Below are positions 18,894-27,774 of a DNA stretch of 64,000 bases, piece by piece. The notes beneath the pieces were generated by a model that did no database searches, was not told where the DNA came from, and worked only from the letters and a program-made list of their open reading frames with translations. The DNA is from Ruminiclostridium papyrosolvens C7. GTDB lineage: Bacteria > Bacillota > Clostridia > Acetivibrionales > DSM-1351. Where the stretch lies: positions 310,001-374,000 of the forward strand of contig NZ_ATAY01000020.1 in assembly GCF_000421965.1 (NCBI RefSeq), in the 5' to 3' direction. Both the position numbers and the translations under genes were made by a program. The stretch's first letter is position 1. Each line of letters opens with the position of its first letter.

Positions 18894-18939
18894 GCCCCTG
18901 GTAAAAATCTGTTTTTACAGAGTCTATTATACCAGGGGC
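18894..18939 (-). terminator. Terminator of the ABC exporter operon
   Basis: A 10-bp stem GCCCCTGGTA/TACCAGGGGC has a large loop with an inner CTGT/ACAG hairpin. The T run follows on the minus strand. It separates the exporter genes from tmcAL. Confidence 0.85.
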
Positions 18940-18970
18940 CAAGAATAGAAAAATTCCTGTGTAAAATTAT

Positions 18971-20803
18971 TTATACATTATTCAGAACTGCCGCACCTGT
19001 TTCCTCCTCGAACTGCTTCTTGTACAGGGAATAATAGTAACCTTTTTGTTTAAGCAGTTCGCTGTGATTCCCACGTTCCAAAATCTTACCGTTTTTTACA
19101 ACCAGAATAATATCTGCTTTCTTAATTGTAGAAAGCCTGTGAGCAATTAAAAACGATGTCCTGTTTTTAAGAATATGCATTATTGCTTCCTGAATCATTT
19201 GCTCAGTCTGTGTGTCAATAGAGGAGGTTGCTTCGTCGAGTACGAAAATCCTTGGGTCTGAAATAACCGCACGGGCAAATGAAATCAGCTGTTTTTCACC
19301 GGTAGACAGTCGGTCGCCGCCTTCACCTATGTTTGTGTCAAGACCGTTTTCCAGACTGCTTATTACACTGTCTGCAGCCACTATTTTTATGGCGGCTTCT
19401 ATCTCCTCATCAGTGGCGTTGAACTTACCGTAACGAATATTTTCCCGGACAGTTCCCGAAAACAGGTGGGGGCTTTGAAGTACATAGCCGATGTTATTGT
19501 GCAGCCACAATTGTGAACGCTCCCTGTAATCTCTCCCGTCAATGAGTATCTGACCGGAGGTTGGTTCAAAAAACCTACATGCAAGATTAACCAGAGTGCT
19601 TTTGCCTGCACCGGTTTCGCCTACAATTGCAACTGTTGTTCCTGCCGGTATTTTCAGATTGAAATCCGTCAATATATATTCGTCGCCGTCAGGATACTTG
19701 AAAGTAACATTTTTAAACTCAATATCACCTACAAGTGGTTCCCAGTTTTCTTTCTTTGGGTTAAAATTATCCCCGTATCTTTCAATAACCTCAGGAGTAT
19801 CCGTAATATCAGGCTCGGTTTCCAAAAGACCCGTAACACGTTCTATATTTGCTTGGGTAGATACAAAGTCTGCAAATACACGAGCTATTTGTTGTATTGG
19901 CTCAAAAATGCTGACAGCATAGGTAATAAATACAGAAAGAGTACCTAATTCGCTGGGATTTTTCATTACTATGTAGCCACCATAGGTCAATACCATTGTG
20001 AGAGAAGTTGCACTAAAACATAGAATGATTGGTATAAATATTGCATTCAATACAGTTGCACGCATAGTCGAAGAGTAGAACTTATCTGTAACCTGTGAAA
20101 AATCCTTCAGGTTGTTATCCTCAATTACCAGAGTTTTAGAGGTTCTAGCTCCGGTTATCCCTTCATTAAAAGCACCTGTCATGGTTGAATTAATTTTTCT
20201 GATTTTTCTGTTAACGTTTAATATCTTTTTCTGAAAGTACATAGTTATAACAGAAATAAACGGAATAATAGTCATTACTAATAAAGCCAGTTTAACATTA
20301 AGGAACAGCATTGCTATGAAAACGCCTATTACATAAATTACAGCCCATAGCAAATCAATAAGACCCCAGGAAACCATCTGGCCTATCCTTCCGGTATCAC
20401 TCATAACTCTGGCCATCATGTAGCCAACGGGAGTCTTATTGTAATAAGTGAAGGAAAGCTTTTGCAAGTGTACAAAAAGAGACTTCCTAATGGACTTTGA
20501 TACATTAAGCTCAACAGTCATTGCATTGCGTATAAAAATAATTACCGCTAAAGCCTGAATAAGTAGTACAGAACCGTTTACCAGCGCAAATTTTCCTATT
20601 CCCTCAGTTGACTTTGGTGTAATAAAATTGTTTATAGCATACCGTTGAAAAAACGGATATATAATGTCAATTAAAGAAACAAGTATTAAAAATGACATTG
20701 CCATTGAAAAGGCTTTTTTATAAAGCTTTACAAAGGGAATAACATTTCCCCAGACCTTTATGGAAAAGGGTTTTTTGTAATCTTCTTCTTCGTAATATGC
20801 CAT
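18971..20803 (-). CDS. Heterodimeric ABC exporter, subunit with consensus Walker B
   Basis: This 610-residue half-transporter has six membrane helices (about residues 30-320), then an ATPase domain with Walker A GETGAGKST near 398, signature LSTGEKQL near 500 and Walker B VFVLDE-type (IFVLDEATSSID) near 522 with the catalytic Glu. The signature departs from LSGGQ. This matches one half of BmrCD/TM287-288-type drug exporters. It starts at 20803, sharing one base with the stop of the partner gene (TAATG), so translation is coupled. GGAGGTGG precedes the start. Substrate is unknown; drugs or lipids are usual. Confidence 0.93.
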   Translation of the reverse strand: MAYYEEEDYKKPFSIKVWGNVIPFVKLYKKAFSMAMSFLILVSLIDIIYPFFQRYAINNFITPKSTEGIGKFALVNGSVLLIQALAVIIFIRNAMTVELNVSKSIRKSLFVHLQKLSFTYYNKTPVGYMMARVMSDTGRIGQMVSWGLIDLLWAVIYVIGVFIAMLFLNVKLALLVMTIIPFISVITMYFQKKILNVNRKIRKINSTMTGAFNEGITGARTSKTLVIEDNNLKDFSQVTDKFYSSTMRATVLNAIFIPIILCFSATSLTMVLTYGGYIVMKNPSELGTLSVFITYAVSIFEPIQQIARVFADFVSTQANIERVTGLLETEPDITDTPEVIERYGDNFNPKKENWEPLVGDIEFKNVTFKYPDGDEYILTDFNLKIPAGTTVAIVGETGAGKSTLVNLACRFFEPTSGQILIDGRDYRERSQLWLHNNIGYVLQSPHLFSGTVRENIRYGKFNATDEEIEAAIKIVAADSVISSLENGLDTNIGEGGDRLSTGEKQLISFARAVISDPRIFVLDEATSSIDTQTEQMIQEAIMHILKNRTSFLIAHRLSTIKKADIILVVKNGKILERGNHSELLKQKGYYYSLYKKQFEEETGAAVLNNV

Positions 20804-22647
20804 TAATTACCACCTCCTGTTTGAACAGCTGAATGTGAAAGCTCAGTTTCAAGACTGCTTTGTATATCATATATTTTTTTATAGATACCTTTGTCATTGG
20901 CAAGTAATTCAGTATGTGAACCTATTTCCGTAATTTTACCGTCATCAAGAACCATAATTACATCTACCTGCATTAATGTGGTGATTCTATGGGAAATAAG
21001 GAGTACCGTACTTTGCCCGGTACTATTCTTTAAAGCACTGCGGATTTTTGCATCTGTTTCAGAGTCAACCGCAGAAAGGGAGTCGTCAAATATCATGATA
21101 GACGGCTTCTGCATAAGCATTCTTGCAATAGCTACTCTTTGCTTCTGTCCTCCCGAGAGGGTAACTCCACGCTCGCCTACAATAGTGTCATAACCCTTGG
21201 AAAAGCTCATAACGGCATCATCTACTGCAGCAACATCTGCACAATAGCGGATTCGCTCCATATCCCCGGAATTCTCAAAAACATCTATATTTTCCTTAAT
21301 AGTTTTAGAAAACAAAAACGGTTCCTGAAGAACAAATCCAATATTCTTGCGAAGATGCTCAAGCTGTATTTTTCTGATATCCACTCCGCCAATTTCAATT
21401 GAACCCTGGCCTTCAGGCAGGTTATATAATCTGTCCAGAAGGTAGGTTATTGTGGACTTACCTGAACCTGTACCTCCCAGTATGCCAAAAGTGGTTCCTG
21501 CCTTAATTCTAAATGAAATATCCTTTAGTACCGGCTTAACACCTTCATAATCAAAATTGACATTCTTAAACTCAATATCCCCTGTCATGTCAGGTGTCAC
21601 AGCACCTTCACAATCTTTTTCTTCTTCCTCCGCAACTATTTCCAGTACACGATTCAGAGAAACGCTGGTTTTACTAAGCTCTGAAAGAATACGTCCGAAG
21701 TTCCTTACAGGCCAAATCAACATGGAATTATAGAATACAAATACAAGAAATTCTCCAAGTGTAATAACTCCATTTGCTGCGTCAATCGAGCCCATGATTA
21801 CTATTAACGTAACCTGAAGCCCGGAAACAAAATCTCCGATACCCCAATATTTACTTAGAAGAAAGCCTAGTTTTATCCAATAGTTGGCGAAATGATCATT
21901 TTTAGTGTCAAAGTTTTCAATTTCATAGTTCTGCCGTCCGAAAGCACGCACTACACGTACTCCGGTAAGATTTTCCTGTACCATTGCAGACAATGCACCT
22001 TCTGCTTCATCAGCAAACTTGAACTTGGCTGCAATTTTATTATAGAAAATTGCCGAGTATGCCACAACGATAGGGAAGAAGGCAAGTGCTATAAGAGACA
22101 GCCTGATATTCATTGTAAACATGATAGTTATGGAGAAGCCTACTAAAAAAACTGTTCTTATCATTTCTATAAGCTGTTGGGAGATAAAATTTCTTATAAC
22201 CTCAACATCAGAAGTACATCTTTGTATTATGTCGCCGGTCTGGTTTTTGACATGCCAGCTATAGGGCAGCCTCTGTATATGACTGAACAGGTGGTTTCTC
22301 ATTTTACGGATTGTACCCTCGGAAGCCTTTGCAATACATATTCTGAAAAGCAGTGTAAACAAACCTGACAAAGCAGCAAGTAGAAGTGCCAGAAGGGAGC
22401 AGGCAAGCAGATTGTTTCTCAGCATATCTCTGCCTCCATGGCTATTGATAAAATTCATAATAAATTTAGGCAGTTTCAGCTCCTCATTGCCAATAACTGA
22501 ATCAACAATAATTTTGGTAATTTGCGGCATCAGGTAATTGAATACTATTGCCAGCATTGTAAAAAAGACAGCAAGAGCAAATAACCATTTATATCCCTCC
22601 ATGAATGAATAGAGCATATTAAATCGACCTTTGTTTTTGGATTGCAT
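20803..22647 (-). CDS. Heterodimeric ABC exporter, subunit with degenerate Walker B
   Basis: This 614-residue half-transporter has six transmembrane helices and an ATPase domain with Walker A GGTGSGKST near residue 390, canonical signature LSGGQKQR near 497, and Walker B IMIFDDSLSAVD near 520, where Asp replaces the catalytic Glu. Paired with the next gene, this gives one active ATP site (this signature with the partner's Glu) and one degenerate site. AAGGAG sits 7 bases before the start. It is the first gene of a two-gene operon preceded by a leader with a terminator, described separately. Confidence 0.93.
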   Translation of the reverse strand: MQSKNKGRFNMLYSFMEGYKWLFALAVFFTMLAIVFNYLMPQITKIIVDSVIGNEELKLPKFIMNFINSHGGRDMLRNNLLACSLLALLLAALSGLFTLLFRICIAKASEGTIRKMRNHLFSHIQRLPYSWHVKNQTGDIIQRCTSDVEVIRNFISQQLIEMIRTVFLVGFSITIMFTMNIRLSLIALAFFPIVVAYSAIFYNKIAAKFKFADEAEGALSAMVQENLTGVRVVRAFGRQNYEIENFDTKNDHFANYWIKLGFLLSKYWGIGDFVSGLQVTLIVIMGSIDAANGVITLGEFLVFVFYNSMLIWPVRNFGRILSELSKTSVSLNRVLEIVAEEEEKDCEGAVTPDMTGDIEFKNVNFDYEGVKPVLKDISFRIKAGTTFGILGGTGSGKSTITYLLDRLYNLPEGQGSIEIGGVDIRKIQLEHLRKNIGFVLQEPFLFSKTIKENIDVFENSGDMERIRYCADVAAVDDAVMSFSKGYDTIVGERGVTLSGGQKQRVAIARMLMQKPSIMIFDDSLSAVDSETDAKIRSALKNSTGQSTVLLISHRITTLMQVDVIMVLDDGKITEIGSHTELLANDKGIYKKIYDIQSSLETELSHSAVQTGGGN

Positions 22648-22743
22648 ATAAATTCTCCTTATATAAATGTAATGATTTTTTAGTAACAGTCACATAAAAA
22701 CAGGATGTATTATGAGAAATTTTTGAAAAATAAGGAATAAAAA

Positions 22744-22768
22744 AACACGATAACGCAAGCATCGTGTT
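22744..22768 (-). terminator. Intrinsic terminator in the ABC exporter leader (attenuator candidate)
   Basis: On the minus strand AACACGAT and ATCGTGTT pair around a 9-base loop, followed by at least six T. It lies 96 bases upstream of the first exporter codon and downstream of a promoter and a short ORF, so it would stop transcripts before the operon. A second weaker hairpin (AAAGCAA/TTGCTTT, 22826-22852) precedes it. Confidence 0.75.
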
Positions 22769-22873
22769 CAATATATTTATTTAACATATTTAACTGTTTG
22801 ACGGTTACTTAAGTGTTGACCTTAAAAAGCAAAACAAAATAACAATTGCTTTACATAAAGGTCCGATATTGAA

Positions 22874-22909
22874 TTATGGATGAAATACCCCGCTAATTTT
22901 AATGTACAT
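22874..22909 (-). CDS. Putative 11-residue leader peptide of the ABC exporter operon
   Basis: ATG at 22909 opens an 11-codon frame (MYIKISGVFHP, stop). AAAGGAG ends 12 bases upstream, a slightly long spacing. It lies between the leader promoter and the intrinsic terminator. This is the layout of ribosome-mediated attenuation leaders ahead of antibiotic-exporter genes, such as bmrB before bmrCD. Translation is not proven, and a frame this short can occur by chance. Confidence 0.45.
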   Translation of the reverse strand: MYIKISGVFHP

Positions 22910-22966
22910 ATTTTTTAAACACTCCTTTCACCGAATTTGTAATATAAAAGAATACATTACCAACAT

Positions 22967-22996
22967 ATGTTATTACAGCACAGTAAGTCCTGTCAA
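22967..22996 (-). promoter_or_regulatory. Promoter of the ABC exporter leader
   Basis: On the minus strand TTGACA (22996-22991), an 18-base spacer and TAACAT (22972-22967). It would produce an untranslated leader of about 310 bases. Confidence 0.55.
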
Positions 22997-23070
22997 TAGC
23001 TGTAATATATTTGTAAAATAAAAAATGTAAAAGCGTTATGTTTCCTAAAGAAACATCGATAATAAAAAAA

Positions 23071-23103
23071 CTCCGTACACAGCATAAAAGCGAATGTACA
23101 GAG
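23071..23103 (-). terminator. Terminator of tRNA-Tyr
   Basis: CTCTGTACA pairs with TGTACGGAG (one G-U) on the minus strand, followed by seven T, six bases after the tRNA CCA end. Confidence 0.88.
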
Positions 23104-23109
23104 CTTTGT

Positions 23110-23194
23110 TGGTGGAGGGAGATGGATTCGAACCATCGAAGTCAGAGACAACAGATTTACAGTCTGCCCCCTTTGGCCACTCGGGAACCCCTCC
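23110..23194 (-). tRNA. tRNA-Tyr(GTA)
   Basis: This is an 85-base class II tRNA on the minus strand with acceptor GGAGGGG/TCCCTCC, anticodon loop CTGTAAA (anticodon GTA), a long variable arm, TTCGAAT T-loop, A discriminator and encoded CCA. The long variable arm with GTA is diagnostic of bacterial tyrosine tRNA. Confidence 0.96.
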
Positions 23195-23227
23195 AAAATC
23201 AATATGTTGTTTTCAGCAACATATAAG

Positions 23228-23256
23228 ATTATGCACTAAATACTACATCTTGTCAA
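23228..23256 (-). promoter_or_regulatory. Promoter of tRNA-Tyr
   Basis: On the minus strand TTGACA, a 17-base spacer and CATAAT, ending 33 bases before the tRNA. A 7-bp inverted repeat (TATGTTG/CAACATA) lies between. Confidence 0.75.
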
Positions 23257-23342
23257 CAACTTTTGATAATTTTATTTAATTGTATTTTATGAAGAATACT
23301 TCCTTTAAAAAATAATAACATAATACAAATATTAGTAATAAA

Positions 23343-23371
23343 TTGCTAAACGCACAAATATATGGTAAAAT
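23343..23371 (+). promoter_or_regulatory. Promoter of the opp operon
   Basis: TTGCTA (23343-23348), 17 bases, TAAAAT (23366-23371) with an extended TGG just before the -10. The resulting 5' UTR is about 145 bases. Confidence 0.6.
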
Positions 23372-23410
23372 AACAAATAATTACAAACCACAATCTAGAT
23401 TCAAAACATG

Positions 23411-23464
23411 CATGTTGAAAATAACATGGACTAATTCTATATGGAAGCAAGGGCGCTCCATGTT
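23411..23464 (+). promoter_or_regulatory. opp leader with mutually exclusive hairpins
   Basis: Three segments compete: CATGTT (23411-23416), AACATGGA (23423-23430) and TCCATGTT (23457-23464). The middle one can pair with either neighbour (6 or 8 bp). A T run follows at 23480-23486. I recognise no known riboswitch. Confidence 0.35.
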
Positions 23465-23526
23465 GTAGAACTATCTGTGTTTTTTTGTAAGCAAATTGCT
23501 ATTAACATTAAATAAGGGGGATTGCA

Positions 23527-25281
23527 ATGAAAAAGAAATTAGCAATATTATCAATTGTATTGTCAATTATATTGACTATACCTGCATGCACCAGTAAATC
23601 TGAAACCGGAGATACATCCGGGAGCTCGTCATTGAACAGCTCATCAACAGGAACAAAGGCCAGTCAGACAGGATTTGATTACAAGAAGTATGGTGTTGAA
23701 TATACTTCTGCAACTGATTCATCAAAAAGTCCTAAAGTTGCCACAGACAGAAAGGACACATTAGTTATTGGTTTACCGGATACAACAGGAATATTTAATG
23801 TTTTGTACGGTGATAATTCTTATGATTGGTATATGATCTATACTATGTTTGATTTTAATGTAGATGTTGACTTCGATGGTAAGGCGATACCGGCTGCAAC
23901 GGATTATACAGTTTCGGATGACGGACTTACATATACTTTTAAAATCAAGGACGGAGTCAAGTTCTGGGATGGAAATCCTGCTACAGCTTCTGATTTGGAG
24001 TTTGCATACTATCTGGAAGCCGACCCTAAATATGATGGACCGTCGGATATATCAAAAACATATATAAAAGGTCTTGATGCATATAAAAATGGAAGCGCTG
24101 ACAAAATCGAAGGTATAAAGGTAATTGATGATAAAACACTGCAAATTACCGTTGAGAAAGCCAGTGGCCCTGCAATCTATGCATTACAGGTTCCGTTACT
24201 TGAAAAGAAGTATTACGGTGCTGACTTCAAAAAGGGTGATACTGCAAAGGTCAAGGAAAAAAACGGAGCACCAATGGGTACAGGTCAATACAAATTTGTT
24301 GAGTATAAAGCAGGTCAGGAGCTGAAACTTGTAGCTAACGAGAATTATTTCAAGGGAGCTCCAAAAATCAAAAATCTGATATTCTCAATAACACCGACAG
24401 GTCAGGAACTTCAGAGGGTTATGGCGGGAGAGACGGATATTGATATGGCTGATGTTTCACCTGACAATATGAAAGCAGCAAAAGATGCAGGGTTTATAGA
24501 CATATACAGATTCCCTACCAACGGTTACGGATATGTGGGATTAAACGATGCGGACCCTAAATTCAGTGATGTAAAAGTACGACAGGCCCTTATGTATGCA
24601 CTTAACAGAGCTGCTGTTGTAGAAAAGGTATACGGTGAATACGCAAGAGTCGTGAACATTCCTGAGTCAAATGTATCATGGGCATACGACGATGAAGGCT
24701 GCAATACATATGAATACAATCTGGATAAAGCGGGACAGCTGTTGGATGAAGCAGGCTGGAAGCTAAACAGTAACGGCAAACGTGAAAAGGACGGCAAGGA
24801 GTTTAAAATCAAGTTCTCCTGCATGAGCCCTCATCCTGTAACGGACATTATGGTTCCAGTTATGAAGGATGATTATGCAAAGCTGGGAATAGATGTTACT
24901 GTTGAGAATCTTGACTGGCCGACTCTTCAGCAAAAGGCAACCAAAAAGCAGCTGGAAGCTTATTTTATGGCTAGTGGACTTACTCCGGATCCTGATAACT
25001 CATTAGCAAATGCATATAAATCAAACGCTTCTCAAAATTATTACAATTACAAAAATGATGAAGTAGATAAGTTGTGCGAAGATGGTCTGAATGAAATAAG
25101 CACAGAAAAGAGAAAGCCTATTTACAAGCAACTATATAAAATATTGAATAACGACTTACCTGTACTTTTTGTATATCAGAGAAGTGACATGTGGGTAGCC
25201 AACTCCAGAATAAAGAACTACGAACTTTCATCTTTCAGGGATTTTTTCTATAACTTATATAAAGCTGAAATTGGAAAGTAA
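23527..25281 (+). CDS. oppA: Peptide ABC transporter substrate-binding lipoprotein (family 5)
   Basis: This 584-residue lipoprotein has a signal peptide and lipobox ending in IPAC at Cys21, followed by a Ser/Thr/Gly-rich tether. The body has the family 5 signature (SDDGLTYTFKIKDGVKFWDGNPATASDLEFAY) and the hinge and lobe pattern typical of oligopeptide, dipeptide or oligosaccharide binding proteins. AAGGGGG gives a strong ribosome site. It leads an operon with two permeases and two ATPases. A 15-bp hairpin after the stop would give more of this mRNA than of the rest. Substrate is inferred as peptides from the adjacent aminopeptidases; cello-oligosaccharides are an alternative in this fold. 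Confidence 0.93.
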   Translation: MKKKLAILSIVLSIILTIPACTSKSETGDTSGSSSLNSSSTGTKASQTGFDYKKYGVEYTSATDSSKSPKVATDRKDTLVIGLPDTTGIFNVLYGDNSYDWYMIYTMFDFNVDVDFDGKAIPAATDYTVSDDGLTYTFKIKDGVKFWDGNPATASDLEFAYYLEADPKYDGPSDISKTYIKGLDAYKNGSADKIEGIKVIDDKTLQITVEKASGPAIYALQVPLLEKKYYGADFKKGDTAKVKEKNGAPMGTGQYKFVEYKAGQELKLVANENYFKGAPKIKNLIFSITPTGQELQRVMAGETDIDMADVSPDNMKAAKDAGFIDIYRFPTNGYGYVGLNDADPKFSDVKVRQALMYALNRAAVVEKVYGEYARVVNIPESNVSWAYDDEGCNTYEYNLDKAGQLLDEAGWKLNSNGKREKDGKEFKIKFSCMSPHPVTDIMVPVMKDDYAKLGIDVTVENLDWPTLQQKATKKQLEAYFMASGLTPDPDNSLANAYKSNASQNYYNYKNDEVDKLCEDGLNEISTEKRKPIYKQLYKILNNDLPVLFVYQRSDMWVANSRIKNYELSSFRDFFYNLYKAEIGK

Positions 25282-25299
25282 GAAATTTTCACATATGTT

Positions 25300-25339
25300 A
25301 AAGAGAATGTCCGTCATTAAATGAACGGACATTCTCTTT
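25300..25339 (+). terminator. Stem-loop after the binding-protein gene
   Basis: A perfect 15-bp stem (25300-25314 with 25325-25339) lies between oppA and oppB. The T run is short (TTT), so it probably acts as a partial terminator or 3' stabiliser that raises the binding protein over the permeases. Confidence 0.7.
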
Positions 25340-25373
25340 AACCCAAATAAACAAACGACAGGAGAGTTGTGAC

Positions 25374-26339
25374 ATGTGGAATTACTTAGCCAGAAGAATC
25401 CTTCAGATGATACCTATTATAATTGGAGTTTCCATAATATTGTTCTTGATAATCAATTTGGTTCCTGGAAATTTTATTGATTCAAAAGTTTCATCTACAC
25501 ATATGACACCACAACAGATTCAACATCTTAAAGATATTTACGGGATTAACGATCCTATTTATCTCAAGTATTTTAAATGGATTAAAGGTGCTGTTCATTT
25601 TGACTTCGGTGATTCATTTACATACCAGAAGCCTGTTTCTACCGTAATCAATACATATGTATGGAATTCCTTCAGTATTGCGCTTGTGGCCTTTATTCTG
25701 GAGTTGCTTATTGCAATTCCTATAGGAATTATTTCTGCCACAAGGCAGTACTCAAAAACAGATATGATTTTTACTTTTTTAGCATTAATCGGAATTTCCT
25801 TTCCATCTTTTTTTCTTGGATATATATTAATAAAAGTTTTTGCCGTAAACCTCCATATTCTGCCGCTGGCGGGTTTAAATACACCGGGTTCCAGCTATAT
25901 AGGATTTGCGTTTATAATTGACAGACTGAAACACATGATACTGCCGGTTTTAGTACTCGCATTGATAAGTGCTGGGTCTATGATGAGATACACAAGAACC
26001 GCTGTCCTTGAAATCGTAAAACAGGATTATATAAGGACTGCCAGAGCAAAAGGCCTCAGTGAAAAGGTAGTTATATATAAACATGCACTGCGAAATGCAC
26101 TGATTCCTATTGTTACTCTCATTGGTCTTTCACTTCCCGGATTATTTTCAGGTGCAATTATAACAGAGAGTATTTTTGGTATTCCGGGTATAGGAAAAAT
26201 TGCACTGGAAGCGGTGACAAAAAGAGATTATCCGCTTTTGATGGGATTTTCACTGTTTGTTGCTGTACTTACCCTTCTGGGAAATCTGCTTTCGGATATT
26301 TTCTATGCCATTGTTGATCCCAGAGTTAAGCTAAAGTGA
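25374..26339 (+). CDS. oppB: Peptide ABC transporter permease (OppB/DppB)
   Basis: This 321-residue protein has an N-terminal helix followed by five further hydrophobic segments. The BPD permease EAA-loop is YIRTARAKGLSEKVVIYKHALRNALIP near residue 220, which docks the ATPase. Length and the ARRILQMIPIIIGVSIILF start are classical for OppB. GGAGAG precedes the start. The stop is 13 bases before the oppC start, so the two membrane subunits are made together. Confidence 0.94.
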   Translation: MWNYLARRILQMIPIIIGVSIILFLIINLVPGNFIDSKVSSTHMTPQQIQHLKDIYGINDPIYLKYFKWIKGAVHFDFGDSFTYQKPVSTVINTYVWNSFSIALVAFILELLIAIPIGIISATRQYSKTDMIFTFLALIGISFPSFFLGYILIKVFAVNLHILPLAGLNTPGSSYIGFAFIIDRLKHMILPVLVLALISAGSMMRYTRTAVLEIVKQDYIRTARAKGLSEKVVIYKHALRNALIPIVTLIGLSLPGLFSGAIITESIFGIPGIGKIALEAVTKRDYPLLMGFSLFVAVLTLLGNLLSDIFYAIVDPRVKLK

Positions 26340-26352
26340 GGTGGAAAGAAAA

Positions 26353-27759
26353 ATGAAGATAAAATTATTTACGATGATATCATTGTTTGCAGCAGTTTTG
26401 TGTTATATACTCCCATTTCTCACATTTAAGGATTATAGTTCAATAAACGGGTTTAATCTTATAACATCCTTATTCAAAAGAAAAGAGCTTCACAAGCTTT
26501 CTGAAAACATACAGACTTATGTATTTACCAGCACTTCGGTTCCTCTGCTTGTAACATTTTTATTGTTTATTACTGCTATTGTTTTTTTAGCATATTATCA
26601 GTTTCGCAAAAGCAGTAAAGCACTTTCAGGTTCTTTGGGGGCAGTTATATGCGCTGTAATATCTTATGGAGTACAGCTTTCCAACAGTCAGACTTCAATA
26701 ACTGATTTTTTTGGTACCATACTCCTTGAATTAAAAACCGGTGATGGTAAAACAATCTTTAAAACCAGTGATATTATTTCTCAGACCGGGCCGGGTGCAA
26801 AGCTTCTGGTTATAGTTTCTTTTGCTTCGTTAATTTTTGTAGCTTTACTTAAAATACTGGATGTCAGAGAACGGAACAAAGGTGATAATATTCAGACACC
26901 TTGGACTATGGCTATCAAACAATTTAAAAGAAACAAACTTGCAATTGTCGGATTATTTCTGATATCTTTTCTTATTATCATTTGCTTTTACGGGCCGGTA
27001 TTTTCCAAATATCCTTTACTTAAAACAGACATAATTATGGCAAAGCTTAAACCGGGACCTGAGCATTTATTGGGTACTGACAGCAGCGGACGTGATATTT
27101 TAACACGCTTGATGTATGGAGGAAGAATCTCCATAACCGTAGGCTTTGTTGCGGTACTCCTGGAAATACTCTTGGGAACCACTATAGGAGGCTTGGCAGG
27201 CTATTACAGCGGTAAAATTGATAATATGCTTATGAGGCTTGTTGATATATTCCTTAGTATTCCATTTTTGCCTGTTGTAATAATTATAGGTGCAATAATG
27301 TCTGATTTAAATATACCTCCTCAACGTAGGATATATTTCGTAATGTTCATAATAGGAGTTCTTAGCTGGCCTGTAATGGCAAGATTAGTTCGCGGTCAGA
27401 TTCTTACCTTGCGGGAACAGGAGTATATGATTGCAGCAGAAGCACTTGGACTAAAGGACAGGCGAAAAATAGTAAGACACCTTATTCCTAATGTTATCCC
27501 CAGTATAATTGTGTCAGCAACTCTTGGGATAGGTGATGCCATATTGATGGAATCTGCATTGTCTTTTCTTGGACTTGGTGTGGCTATGCCGTTCCCATCG
27601 TGGGGAAACATGGTTCAGGCAGTAAGGGATACAAATGATTTTATTCTCCGCTCATGGCTTTGGATACCGCCGGGAATATGTATCTTTACCATAGTTCTTG
27701 CAATTAATTTTGTGGGTGACGGCCTGCGGGATGCCTTTGACCCTAAAATGAAAAAGTAG
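26353..27759 (+). CDS. oppC: Peptide ABC transporter permease (OppC) with extra N-terminal membrane domain
   Basis: This 468-residue protein has a normal OppC domain from about residue 183 (WTMAIKQFKRNKLAIVGLFL, then LLGTDSSGRDILTRLMYG and the EAA loop YMIAAEALGLKDRRKIVRHLIPN). The first 180 residues are additional, with about four hydrophobic segments (near 4-24, 62-81, 92-108, 150-167) and two soluble stretches. Usual OppC length is near 300. The start at 26353 is used because GAGGTGG lies upstream; a GTG at 26341 would place the ribosome site inside the gene. Composition does not change across the junction, which argues against a recent fusion. Confidence 0.92.
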   Translation: MKIKLFTMISLFAAVLCYILPFLTFKDYSSINGFNLITSLFKRKELHKLSENIQTYVFTSTSVPLLVTFLLFITAIVFLAYYQFRKSSKALSGSLGAVICAVISYGVQLSNSQTSITDFFGTILLELKTGDGKTIFKTSDIISQTGPGAKLLVIVSFASLIFVALLKILDVRERNKGDNIQTPWTMAIKQFKRNKLAIVGLFLISFLIIICFYGPVFSKYPLLKTDIIMAKLKPGPEHLLGTDSSGRDILTRLMYGGRISITVGFVAVLLEILLGTTIGGLAGYYSGKIDNMLMRLVDIFLSIPFLPVVIIIGAIMSDLNIPPQRRIYFVMFIIGVLSWPVMARLVRGQILTLREQEYMIAAEALGLKDRRKIVRHLIPNVIPSIIVSATLGIGDAILMESALSFLGLGVAMPFPSWGNMVQAVRDTNDFILRSWLWIPPGICIFTIVLAINFVGDGLRDAFDPKMKK

Positions 27760-27774
27760 GAGGAAGAAGCATTT

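Noticed and set aside
22712..22789. 25-codon minus-strand frame MLNKYIEHDACVIVFF... running through the ABC leader terminator
   Set aside because: No ribosome site precedes it, and it is better explained as the terminator region; the 11-codon ORF upstream is the better leader-peptide candidate.
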